Source: CAWFGW01 sp963849955 (GTDB lineage: Bacteria > Bacteroidota > Bacteroidia > Cytophagales > JAAEPT01). Taken from it: a stretch of DNA of 64,000 bases. Positions 31,934-39,886 of the stretch are shown here, piece by piece. The position numbers were made by a program, and so were the translations under genes. The notes under the pieces are model-generated. The model ran no database searches. It saw only the letters and a list, made by a program, of their open reading frames with translations, and had not been told where the DNA came from. Within the stretch, counting starts at the first letter, position 1. Each line of letters starts with the position of its first letter. The stretch lies in NCBI GenBank assembly GCA_963849955.1, contig CAWKJU010000027.1, positions 333,709 to 397,708 of the forward strand, written 5' to 3'.

Positions 31934-32890
31934 ATGAAAAAATTAATTATAATCACCTCAATCGTTTTCTTAAACTTAAGTGCAAAATCGCAGATTGTTT
32001 CTATTCCAGATACGAATTTCCTAGAAAATCTTATAAGTTGGGGTTGGGATACAAATAAAGATGGACAGATACAAATTGACGAGGCCAAGGCAGTAACGAA
32101 TTTATTAATAACAAATCCTAAGGTTAAAGATTTGACTGGAATTGAAGCTTTTTCAAACTTACTAAGTTTGGATTGCAGTGGTGCATTAATTAGCACATTA
32201 AATCTCAGGAAAAACTCAAAATTGACAGGACTTATCTGCGACAACAACATACTTGACAGCATTGACATTACTCAAAACTTTAATTTAAAAACGTTATGGT
32301 GCCCAAGTAATCGATTAAAAAGCTTAAACCTTACCAATAACACAGAATTAACTACTTTGGAATGTTCCTTCAATCAAATCACTCAATTGAAACTAAATAA
32401 TAACACAAAGCTGACAAGTCTAAATTGTTCAATGAATCAACTTACAGAACTTAATATTAGCAATAATACCTTGCTGACAGGGTTGTCCTGTAATAACAAT
32501 TACCTTATTGAATTGAATGTGAGATACAATCTATTATTAAACTATATACATTGTCAGAACAATCTTATAGAAACCTTAGACGTAAGCATGGACACTGTTT
32601 TAACTTACCTAAATAGCGAAGGGAATCCACTTCTTTCACAAATATGTATTAATAAAAAACAGTTTGAAAAATTAGGAGATACAAGATCTTGGAGAAAAGA
32701 TGACACCGCACAATGGAATACTACTTGTGGCGTAGTAACAGGAATAAAAGAGGAAACTATGCCATCAACAGCAAAAACTTTAGTGAGGATTGTAAATTCT
32801 TTAGGACAATTCATTGAGCCAGATCAAGCAATTAACGGGGTGTTTATCTATCAATATAGTGACGGAAGTACAAGTAAAATAGCTAAGTGA
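31934..32890 (+). CDS. Secreted leucine-rich-repeat protein
   Basis: This is a 318-residue protein with a signal peptide. Near residues 35-50 an EF-hand-like loop, D-T-N-K-D-G-Q-I-Q-I-D-E, precedes about seven LRR units of roughly 21 residues with L-T-x-L-x-C-x-x-N-x-L spacing. The last 35 residues (R-I-V-N-S-L-G-Q-F onward) resemble the end of a type IX sorting domain but lack the Y-P-N-P start, so sorting is uncertain. Such proteins are surface or secreted binding proteins. It is the cargo behind leader E3. Confidence 0.75.
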   Translation: MKKLIIITSIVFLNLSAKSQIVSIPDTNFLENLISWGWDTNKDGQIQIDEAKAVTNLLITNPKVKDLTGIEAFSNLLSLDCSGALISTLNLRKNSKLTGLICDNNILDSIDITQNFNLKTLWCPSNRLKSLNLTNNTELTTLECSFNQITQLKLNNNTKLTSLNCSMNQLTELNISNNTLLTGLSCNNNYLIELNVRYNLLLNYIHCQNNLIETLDVSMDTVLTYLNSEGNPLLSQICINKKQFEKLGDTRSWRKDDTAQWNTTCGVVTGIKEETMPSTAKTLVRIVNSLGQFIEPDQAINGVFIYQYSDGSTSKIAK

Positions 32891-33064
32891 AAGTTATATC
32901 GATACAAAAAAACCTAACTGCCTTAAATTTAGCTTTTCCAGCGTAACTTATGCCTCACAATAATCAGAAGTCAGTGACTTCAATAATCAACTCTATCATC
33001 ATCAACCCTTTTTCCAAACCCTAAACTCTCCCCTACTAAATTAACCCATCATCGGTTGTCAATA

Positions 33065-33141
33065 AAGATTTTGTGTTACTTTAGGGGAAGTCTATATATA
33101 TGCCGGATATAAGGACATGTCCACATATTAAACTGTTTCCT
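33065..33141 (+). repeat. Cassette leader element E4 (interrupted)
   Basis: AAGATTTTGTGTTACTTTAGG, then GGATATAA with the perfect palindrome GGACATGTCC, ending AAACTGTTTCC. It abuts the left REP hairpin of the transposase gene rather than an ordinary cargo gene. Confidence 0.75.
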
Positions 33142-33143
33142 CC

Positions 33144-33174
33144 GCTTAGAGTCACTCGCCAGAGGACTCTGAGC
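33144..33174. repeat. REP hairpin, left of the RAYT gene
   Basis: A 31-bp hairpin with AGAGTCACTC pairing to GAGGACTCT around GCCA. It is inverted relative to the copy at 33817-33847. Confidence 0.85.
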
Positions 33175-33251
33175 AGCTAGGCATCTTGTAATAACCAACT
33201 TAGAATTTACAGAAAAGTCAGTATTTTTAAAAAAAGCAAACATTTTTAGAT

Positions 33252-33815
33252 ATGCCAACACATAGCATTCATGAACAGAAAGGAGCATTTTATTTCACTA
33301 CTTTTACGTGTCATAACTGGCTCCCACTCTTAGAAGAATCAAAGTTGTATAACTATTTGCCAAGTTGGTTTAATTATCTAAGTAAAAAAGGAATAAAAGT
33401 TAATGGGTATGTAGCCATGCCTAATCATTTACATTCTGTGTTTTATGTAGAAGAAAATAGTAAAGGACTAAACCATGAAATAGGTGAAGGAAAAAGGTTT
33501 ATGGCTTATGAAATTGTAAAAAGATTAAAACTACAAAGTAAACATGAGTTACTAACAATATTAGCCGAAGGAGTACCGATAAAAGAGAAGGAAAAAGGTA
33601 AGAAGCATCAAGTATTTAAGTTATCATTTGATGGTAAATTGTTAGAAAGTCAAGAAGCCATATTAAACGTGTTAGATTATATTCATCATAACCCAGTAAG
33701 TGGAAGATGGCAGTTGGTAGAAGACTTTGTTACTTACCCCTATTCGAGTGCAGCGTTTTATGAATTAGGCATTGAAAATGATGTGCAAATTTACGATTAT
33801 AGGCAGTGGTTTTAA
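33252..33815 (+). CDS. REP-associated tyrosine transposase (RAYT, Y1/HUH family)
   Basis: This is a 187-residue single-domain Y1 transposase. The HUH motif is N-H-L-H in V-A-M-P-N-H-L-H, and the nucleophile Tyr lies in L-D-Y-I-H-H-N-P-V. Both catalytic parts are intact and the length is normal. Family members bind and cut REP hairpins. Here the gene is flanked by inverted REP hairpins (33144-33174 and 33817-33847), the classic REPtron arrangement. It sits between leader elements E4 and E5, as if inserted into the cassette region. Confidence 0.9.
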   Translation: MPTHSIHEQKGAFYFTTFTCHNWLPLLEESKLYNYLPSWFNYLSKKGIKVNGYVAMPNHLHSVFYVEENSKGLNHEIGEGKRFMAYEIVKRLKLQSKHELLTILAEGVPIKEKEKGKKHQVFKLSFDGKLLESQEAILNVLDYIHHNPVSGRWQLVEDFVTYPYSSAAFYELGIENDVQIYDYRQWF

Positions 33816-33816
33816 A

Positions 33817-33847
33817 AGTCAGAGTCCTCTATCGAGTGACTCTGAGC
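33817..33847. repeat. REP hairpin, right of the RAYT gene
   Basis: AGAGTCCTC pairs with GAGTGACTCT. Its reverse complement matches the left REP at about 26 of 31 positions. Confidence 0.85.
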
Positions 33848-33858
33848 GGTGGGAAGCT

Positions 33859-33895
33859 GTATATGCACACCAGTGTGCATATCCAACTGTTACCT
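33859..33895 (+). repeat. Cassette leader element E5 (right half only)
   Basis: A perfect palindrome, ATATGCACAC-CA-GTGTGCATAT (33861-33882), is followed by CCAACTGTTACCT. The AAGATTTTGTG part is missing, consistent with replacement by the REPtron. It lies 22 bp before the next ATG. Confidence 0.75.
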
Positions 33896-33917
33896 GCAAT
33901 AAAGAGAAAAATGTACC

Positions 33918-34508
33918 ATGAACTTTGGACAACAGCTTTTAGGTAAAATATTTCCTCCATATAGATTTTCACAAGAGAGGAAAATGGGACAGAAATTGTA
34001 CTTGTCAATAATGAAAATACTTCCTTCAGAATTTGAGGAATTAAAAAATCAATCAGATTCATTAAGATTTAGTTCTCTAGCTCCTTGGGTACTTTACCCA
34101 GATTTTCTTTTTTTAAGCATGGTTTTTCCTGGAGAAAGTTACAGTCAATTTAAAAAAAAGGGAAAGAATTATAAAATTCAGGGAATAAGTATTTTCAATG
34201 TAAAAACAGACAAATTTGAGCCTATTGAACTATTAATAAAAGATAATACGCCTGTAGGATTAAAAATTGGCAATAATGATTTTAAATTATTTGATTTAAA
34301 TTCAGATAGAATCAAACGGGAAAATATTAATTCAACCTCATTTGAATTTGAACCAGACGAATCAGACATATTGTGGGATCAATTATCAACCAATATAAAG
34401 GAATCACTTCAAGAAAATTACTTTCAAGAAATTGAATTAAGCGGGCGAACATTTTTTCAAATTTTTGATCTGGAAGACGGAAATTGCATTGCCATTAATA
34501 AAAAGTAA
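33918..34508 (+). CDS. Uncharacterised soluble protein
   Basis: This is a 196-residue protein with no signal peptide, membrane segment or motif that I recognise. The N-terminal 60 residues are basic, and the C-terminal half is acidic with alternating hydrophobic and charged residues as in a compact alpha/beta fold. It is the cargo behind leader E5. Intact frame; function unknown. Confidence 0.65.
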   Translation: MNFGQQLLGKIFPPYRFSQERKMGQKLYLSIMKILPSEFEELKNQSDSLRFSSLAPWVLYPDFLFLSMVFPGESYSQFKKKGKNYKIQGISIFNVKTDKFEPIELLIKDNTPVGLKIGNNDFKLFDLNSDRIKRENINSTSFEFEPDESDILWDQLSTNIKESLQENYFQEIELSGRTFFQIFDLEDGNCIAINKK

Positions 34509-34541
34509 GAAGTTTTTTCCTTAGTTCATAATGCGAGTCCA

Positions 34542-34676
34542 ATGTCTACAAAAATGAAGATTAGCCTATCCGAATTCATTGAGCAAATAAATAATGGTAG
34601 CTTTGATAAAGAAGCTCATTTAAATGAGAGATATGAAAAAAGCATACAATCGAATAGACGGTCCCGACTAAATTAG
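34542..34676 (+). pseudogene. Short ORF truncated by the long direct repeat
   Basis: The 44 codons start M-S-T-K-M-K-I-S-L-S-E-F-I-E-Q and run into the repeat at 34638, where the frame continues only by chance to a TAG. The first 32 codons look like the start of a real small gene whose end was replaced. Confidence 0.45.
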
Positions 34677-34865
34677 CCAGAATGCGCCCCCCCCCCTCCT
34701 AGTTGGACAAGCAGGTCTCACACCTCACTCTCCGTAGCTCAGTAAAGCTTAATTACCCGCATTAAATCTATTATTCGTGAGTTGAATAAAGATTTTATAG
34801 TAACTTGTTATTAGTAAAATATAAGTTGGATAAAAGGCATGTGTCACTTATCGATTTGTTCTAGC
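34638..34865 (+). repeat. Long direct repeat copy 1, containing leader element E6
   Basis: It matches 38741-38964 over roughly 225 bp with about 90% identity by eye. It starts AAAAGCATACAATCGAATAG, includes a degenerated hairpin (intact in copy 2), a ten-C run at 34687-34696 and CTCTCCGTAGCTCAGTAAAGC. It ends with leader E6 (34789-34865), where AAGATTTTATAGTAACTTG replaces the usual core, then GGATAAAAGGCATG and GTTCTAGC. Confidence 0.85.
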
Positions 34866-34948
34866 ACCATAGCATAATGAAGAAAATAGATAGATCTAAG
34901 TTCAAACCGACTCTTTTGAAGAGAAGCAGTTGATCATAACGTTGTTTT

Positions 34949-36112
34949 ATGAAACGCTATGTTGTACATTTAGCCATTACAGTCCGTATCATTACATTTC
35001 TTTTAGCCATGGTGCTACATTATTTAGTAAATCGAAGGAAAGCAGAACACTTCGTTTCTCTTGGCATACTTTTTTTAATTTTATCTTGTAATGATAAACA
35101 TGATCCTGCCGGTCCTGAAACATCCCCTTGTTATTCTACTGACCATACAATAATTGATTTATGTAACGATAAAACATATCATGCATGTGATGAAATATGC
35201 GTTGATACGGTAATTGATTTTCCCATAAAAGATCAACATCCAAATTCATATGGTTTTATTGAAATAGTAGTCGATTCTAAGGGAGTGGTCTGGGCATTAA
35301 ATGGCTATGACTTATTTAGAATTACTGAGAATGTGGTAGAAGACTTTAGCGATTTTATGGCCAGCCATCATGTAAAATGGTTTTATGGCTTGTATGTGGA
35401 TGATCGCGATAATCTTTGGTTGGCCAACTCTAGTAAAATCTATAAATACAATGGAAGTCAGTGGTCAGTATTAAGTATTGACGAGGAAACATCTGATTTT
35501 ACCGTGTTTCAAGACACGGTGTACGTAGCACTAGACCATGTTACGGGTATTATAAAAAGACACATAGATGACCTGGAAGGCAAGCACGAAACTTATTTAG
35601 AATTTCCAGATGAACCGTCTTTAAGATTCTCTACTGACGATATACAAGTAACAGAAAATGGTAATATTTGGATATCGAAGGATAATCTGGTCTTATGGTA
35701 TGATGGGAAAAATTGGACCGTTTTTGATCATACCCTTACAAGTATGGATGAAGACGATTGGTTTAAGGAGCTCACCCTGGGTATAAATAATGAGGTTTGG
35801 GCAATAACTGGACGAGGAAAGATGTATCGATTCTCAGAAAGCGGTGTTAAAGAAATAGATTTAGGGAAAAATTTCGTTTCCTCTCAATCACTCTATGTGG
35901 ATCGCAAAGGTTATTTATGGTTAGAACATGGGAGTCTTTCCTGTTTCGAACCAGAGAGCTTAAAGGAATATCAATTTGATTACTCTTTGGATTTTAATAG
36001 TGGATGTTGCATTCAAAAATCGAATTTTATGGCTATAGATAAAGTCAATAAGCGGATTATTTACCCGAGTTATAACAAAGGTTTGTCATTCATTTCAGAT
36101 TGGAGGGATTAA
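34949..36112 (+). CDS. Propeller-like lipoprotein
   Basis: This is a 387-residue protein. A hydrophobic stretch ends in I-L-S-C-N-D-K at about residue 47, giving a lipobox, but it sits unusually far in. The true start may be an internal codon, or the N-terminus may be fused to upstream cassette sequence. The body carries repeated W-x-x-x-x-x-x-L-x-x-Y/F units (V-V-W-A-L-N-G-Y, N-L-W-L-A-N, N-I-W-I-S-K, E-V-W-A-I-T, Y-L-W-L-E-H) as in two-component-regulator-type beta-propellers. It is likely periplasmic or surface-exposed. It follows leader E6. Confidence 0.7.
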   Translation: MKRYVVHLAITVRIITFLLAMVLHYLVNRRKAEHFVSLGILFLILSCNDKHDPAGPETSPCYSTDHTIIDLCNDKTYHACDEICVDTVIDFPIKDQHPNSYGFIEIVVDSKGVVWALNGYDLFRITENVVEDFSDFMASHHVKWFYGLYVDDRDNLWLANSSKIYKYNGSQWSVLSIDEETSDFTVFQDTVYVALDHVTGIIKRHIDDLEGKHETYLEFPDEPSLRFSTDDIQVTENGNIWISKDNLVLWYDGKNWTVFDHTLTSMDEDDWFKELTLGINNEVWAITGRGKMYRFSESGVKEIDLGKNFVSSQSLYVDRKGYLWLEHGSLSCFEPESLKEYQFDYSLDFNSGCCIQKSNFMAIDKVNKRIIYPSYNKGLSFISDWRD

Positions 36113-36219
36113 CACAAGGTGAGCTTCATATTGGATTCAAATGGAGTTTTAAACATGTTTTCAGTCACTAAGCGATCTTCATAAAGAAAGCTTGAGTGTA
36201 TTATTAATTAATTGTATTT

Positions 36220-37734
36220 ATGAAACAGATTGTATTCGTTCTTTCGTTTATCCTAGTTCTAGTTGGTTGTAAAAAGGATAAAGACGAGGTGAAACCAACT
36301 GTCAAAGAAACCCCAAGTATAAATGATCAAAGCTTGGATTGTGACTCTACCTCAAACAGTTTTCTAACCTTTGCTGATGACATAACTCCACTCTATTTTT
36401 CTACAAGTCGCGCCATGGTTAATAAACTAGGTCTTTCAAAGCAGATTTTTATCGAGTCAAGTAACTATGCAGATGGTGTAAATTATTGTCCTGAATATCA
36501 AATTTCAGACTATGTAAAAAGTACCGCTGTATTGATATCATATATTGAAGATACGCCTTTAAAAACGAGTAATTCGTTGCAGATTACTACTAATCCCAAA
36601 AACATAAATCCAACGAAGGCACATTTAAAAATAGTGCTTCCCAATGAAAAAGAGGTCATCGCCAATTCTGGAACAATTACAATGACGAATTTGTCTTATC
36701 ACACCGACTTTAATGATGGTACATTAGTCGATCTGAAGACCGCATTAATAAGCTATTCTGTTATAGGAAATGATGGAGAATTATATTCTGGTGAGATTGT
36801 AATCAGCAAGAAAACACAGTCTTATTTGTTCTATTTCTCCTTCCTGGAATACACTTTAATTGACGATGAAAATGTGATTTACGTTGATAGCGAAATAGCC
36901 ACTATCGATAGTTTAAGTTTAGTTGGACAAGGAATAAACCCGTTTGATAAACTGAATAGATATGAACTAAAACTCTATTATCAAGATCAGAATAAACAAA
37001 CTCAATGGATAAACGCTACTATAGTTTCAAACCGTGTTGACGGCCTTATCAATGGAGAGTACACCCTGGGGGAAAGTAATGAATTTTCAATTGAAAAAGC
37101 CTCTTTTTCTAATGATGCGAATAATTTTAAAGAAGGTACACTAACCATCACAAACATGTATTATTCGTCTTCCTCACCCAAGATTAGCTTCTCTTTTATA
37201 GACGATAATGACCGTAGATATAATGGGTATTTCGATAATCCTGAGGCCGTAAGAAGAGCCAATATATATTACTACAACAACTATTTTCAAGACACTTATT
37301 TCGAAAAGATTTTTGCCTTGCAAAGTATTTATATACGAAACTCCGGAAAAACACAAAGCGGTTTATACCTCAACCAAGTACTTTTCGCTCCTTCTTCAAT
37401 GATTGGATTTAAAGATGAGAAGCCTTATGGTTCTGGTCCTAATATTTTGTTGGAGATGTATTCTTCACAGGCTGGAGAGCTAGACGAAGGGACGTATACT
37501 TTCGAACTAAATGCGAACAAAGCATTTATTATCCATACTGCGAAAGTTTATTTTTCCTATCAATGGAATTCTTCTAGTATTTCTGATTACATGCAAAGTG
37601 GTGAACTCAATGTAAAAAAAGATAGCAAAGGAAAATACACAATAGATTTCGATTTCTATCAGGTAGAAAATGAACAAGGAGTTAATGTATTTGGGAAAAT
37701 AAATAGTATAAACTATCATATTGAGGACTATTAA
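36220..37734 (+). CDS. Uncharacterised lipoprotein
   Basis: This is a 504-residue protein with a short signal peptide and lipobox V-L-V-G-C-K-K-D-K, followed by a charged linker. The rest is Ser/Asn/Tyr-rich beta-type sequence in which blocks with G-E/G-x-x-x-I-x-x-x alternate about every 80-90 residues, suggesting repeated beta-sandwich domains. No catalytic motif is seen. It lies 107 bp after the propeller-like lipoprotein and may share its transcript. Function unknown. Confidence 0.7.
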   Translation: MKQIVFVLSFILVLVGCKKDKDEVKPTVKETPSINDQSLDCDSTSNSFLTFADDITPLYFSTSRAMVNKLGLSKQIFIESSNYADGVNYCPEYQISDYVKSTAVLISYIEDTPLKTSNSLQITTNPKNINPTKAHLKIVLPNEKEVIANSGTITMTNLSYHTDFNDGTLVDLKTALISYSVIGNDGELYSGEIVISKKTQSYLFYFSFLEYTLIDDENVIYVDSEIATIDSLSLVGQGINPFDKLNRYELKLYYQDQNKQTQWINATIVSNRVDGLINGEYTLGESNEFSIEKASFSNDANNFKEGTLTITNMYYSSSSPKISFSFIDDNDRRYNGYFDNPEAVRRANIYYYNNYFQDTYFEKIFALQSIYIRNSGKTQSGLYLNQVLFAPSSMIGFKDEKPYGSGPNILLEMYSSQAGELDEGTYTFELNANKAFIIHTAKVYFSYQWNSSSISDYMQSGELNVKKDSKGKYTIDFDFYQVENEQGVNVFGKINSINYHIEDY

Positions 37735-37842
37735 GGTTTTCTTGTCTCCAGCACTACTTATTGAACCTTTCTATACATCTCAATTCCCCTACCTTAGCCA
37801 CCATAATAGCCCACGTTGCAGCAGCAAAAAGCGGACTACTAT

Positions 37843-37898
37843 GAGTTTGATTGCTATTTTGAATCAGGTTGTTTTGATACTTCATGATTTCAAACAGT
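37843..37898 (-). pseudogene. Second fragment of the small coiled-coil gene
   Basis: The minus strand encodes L-F-E-I-M-K-Y-Q-N-N-L-I-Q-N-S-N-Q-T, matching residues about 28-45 of the 31095-31298 protein. It is fused, like the 29633-29748 fragment, to the sequence that opens the E1/E2/E7-type leader. Confidence 0.7.
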
Positions 37899-37980
37899 TA
37901 TTATCCGATGATTCTACGTATAATCATGGGGTATTTTTTTAAACAGCTTTATAATAAAGTGTGCTATCAGCTTTAAAATT

Positions 37981-38063
37981 AAGATTTTGTGTTACTTTAG
38001 AGAAACAACAAAACAACTACTGGATATGACACATAGGTGGTTTATTCAGTAGTTGTGTGCAAC
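37981..38063 (+). repeat. Cassette leader element E7
   Basis: AAGATTTTGTGTTACTTTAGA, GGATATGACACATAGGTGG, then CAGTAGTTGTGTGC. It lies 12 bp before the next ATG. Upstream bases match E1 and E2. Confidence 0.75.
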
Positions 38064-38074
38064 TCAATTAACTA

Positions 38075-38743
38075 ATGACAAACACTTTTAAAATCATCGC
38101 ATTGATAACTTTTAGCTTTCTGATTGCATGCTCAGATAATCAAAATAGTAATAAACAAATCAATGCAGAACTAGAAGTAACCGAACCTGTAAGACCTAAG
38201 ACAAATTCTAAACTGCCAGATGTTGAACGTGAAATTCAAGCAAACAATGAACTTGTGCTAGGTGTACCTGAGCTTGAAATTCTTGATTCGAGCATTTATA
38301 AGATATTGACAAATGTAGGCTTTGAAAAAAAATATGAAATAGCATATTCTCATGACCCATATAAGATAACAGGCATGTTTAATAACGATGACTTTCTTGA
38401 TACAGCCTTCATCGTAAAAGATATAGATAATAATAAAGAAGGTCTAATAATACGATACGGGCTTAGCAACCCTTATGATCTAACTATTTTGGGGGCTGGA
38501 AAAAAAGTGTTAGGACAAAGATTCGATGAATTTAACTGGGTTGGAGATTTTAAAACTATACCGAAGGGTAGCAAAAAGGCGAGTAATGTAGATGATGATG
38601 GAGAAATCATAACAGAAGAAATCCCAAACTCACTTAAAATAGAACTACCAAATGATGGAATATACATTCATGCAAGCGAGAGTTGTGGAGGTGGAATAAT
38701 TTATTTCGATGACGAATCTTATCAATGGATTCAACAAGAATAA
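38075..38743 (+). CDS. Uncharacterised lipoprotein
   Basis: This is a 222-residue protein with signal peptide and lipobox L-I-A-C-S-D-N. A linker of charged and Asn residues precedes a domain containing D-D-F-L-D-T-A-F-I-V-K-D, like the calcium-loop or FG-GAP-like segments of secreted proteins, and a Gly-rich C-terminal C-G-G-G-I-I-Y-F. It is cargo of leader E7 and is followed directly by the second long direct repeat. Function unknown. Confidence 0.7.
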   Translation: MTNTFKIIALITFSFLIACSDNQNSNKQINAELEVTEPVRPKTNSKLPDVEREIQANNELVLGVPELEILDSSIYKILTNVGFEKKYEIAYSHDPYKITGMFNNDDFLDTAFIVKDIDNNKEGLIIRYGLSNPYDLTILGAGKKVLGQRFDEFNWVGDFKTIPKGSKKASNVDDDGEIITEEIPNSLKIELPNDGIYIHASESCGGGIIYFDDESYQWIQQE

Positions 38744-38964
38744 AAGCATACAATCGAATAGACGGTCCCGACTAAATTAGTCGGGATGCGCCCTCGCCTA
38801 GTTGGACGGGCAGGTCTCACACCTCACTCTCCGTAGCTCAGTAAAGCGTAATTACTTGCATTAAAATCTGTTATTCGTGAGTTGAATAAAGATTTTATAG
38901 TAACTTGTTATCAGTAAAATATTAGTTGGATAAAGGACATATGTCGCATATTCAATTGTTAACA
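38741..38964 (+). repeat. Long direct repeat copy 2, containing leader element E8
   Basis: Same order as 34638-34865, but with an intact hairpin TCCCGACTAA/TTAGTCGGGA (38766-38786), possibly a terminator for the preceding lipoprotein gene. E8 covers 38889-38964, with the palindrome GACATATGTC and end GTTAACA. It is followed by a broken gene rather than an intact cargo. Confidence 0.85.
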
Positions 38965-39034
38965 TTCATACTGAGAGACCTCAGTGTAACCCGGAGAAGA
39001 GCTGAAAATGTTTATATTTGAGGCAAAAATTTAA

Positions 39035-39282
39035 ATAGCAAAAGAATCAGAAATCATATTTTACCAGTCTGATAATGGAAACATAAAAATTGAGGGTATT
39101 TATCAAGACGAGACTTTTTAAATGACTCAAAAAAAATTGCTGAGTTATTTGGTGTTCAAAGACCCGCTATAACAAAGCATTTGAAAAATATCTTTGAATC
39201 TGGAGAGTTAGAGGAAGATTCAGTTAGTTCCATTATGGAACATACTGCAGAAGATGCAAAAAAATACAGTTGTATAAAATAA
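39035..39282 (+). pseudogene. RhuM-family gene remnant
   Basis: The reading contains E-I-I-F-Y-Q-S-D-N-G-N-I-K-I-E and Y-Q-D-E-T-F, then a stop where W-L is expected and a one-base deletion in the A-run. It resumes in another frame as A-E-L-F-G-V-Q-R-P-A-I-T-K-H-L and S-S-I-M-E-H-T-A-E-D. This is the N-terminal third of RhuM-family proteins (often on islands beside restriction systems). The remainder is absent. Confidence 0.8.
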
Positions 39283-39390
39283 AAACCGCATAAAATTGAC
39301 TATCAATACTTTATGGGATATGAATAATGTTTTCGTTAAAACAAGATTTTTTTAACAATGTAATTTTTTCATTAAATTATCTCAAAATTA

Positions 39391-39882
39391 ATGAAAGTTC
39401 ACCAAATGAAAGTTCTTATTAAACTTGTGTGTTTAATTCTTCTGGTATCTGTTACCGGATTTACTTTTGGTCAAAGTACACTTCTTAGTTCAGGAGGCAC
39501 TGTTGCAACTTCAGAAGGCTCACTCAGTTATTCTCTTGGACAGCTTAATAATCAAACTAGTTCAATTTCAGAATGGTCAATTATAGAAGGAGTTCAACAA
39601 CCCTTTGAGGTATCACAACCTTTAGGAAACGTTGACAAAGAGTTAGCTATCGGTATATCATTGTATCCCAATCCAGCCAACGATATAGTTGTTGTAACCA
39701 CTGAAAATTTTCAAAATTTAGAACTTACGGTTTTGGATATAAGCGGGAAGGTTCTTCTGGAAAAGAAACTTACTGATAAAGCAACACCGATTGATATGAG
39801 TGCATTTTCTGATGCAATTTATTTAGTGAAAATTAATAATGATTTTCAATCAATTAGGACATTTAAATTAATTAGAAAGTAA
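39391..39882 (+). CDS. Small secreted protein with type IX sorting domain
   Basis: This 163-residue protein (158 if the second Met is used) has a signal peptide cut after T-F-G-Q. A short domain carries S-S-G-G-T-V-A-T-S-E-G-S-L-S-Y-S-L-G-Q, typical of short Bacteroidota secreted proteins. A Por-type sorting domain (Y-P-N-P-A-N-D near residue 93, ending F-K-L-I-R-K) makes up nearly half the protein. It is exported to the surface by the type IX system. It precedes another secreted-protein gene by 4 bp, so they form a unit. Confidence 0.85.
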   Translation: MKVHQMKVLIKLVCLILLVSVTGFTFGQSTLLSSGGTVATSEGSLSYSLGQLNNQTSSISEWSIIEGVQQPFEVSQPLGNVDKELAIGISLYPNPANDIVVVTTENFQNLELTVLDISGKVLLEKKLTDKATPIDMSAFSDAIYLVKINNDFQSIRTFKLIRK

Positions 39883-39886
39883 CAAC

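Noticed and set aside
34725..34750. tRNA-like TCCGTAGCTCAGT in both long repeats (also near 38829)
   Set aside because: It resembles a tRNA D-arm, but no anticodon or T-arm follows at the right distance, so no tRNA can be supported.
26190..39390. Integron integrase or other tyrosine/serine recombinase for the cassette array
   Set aside because: I looked for one among all frames of the region and saw none; the only recombination-type enzymes are the RAYT and, outside the array, the IS110 transposase.
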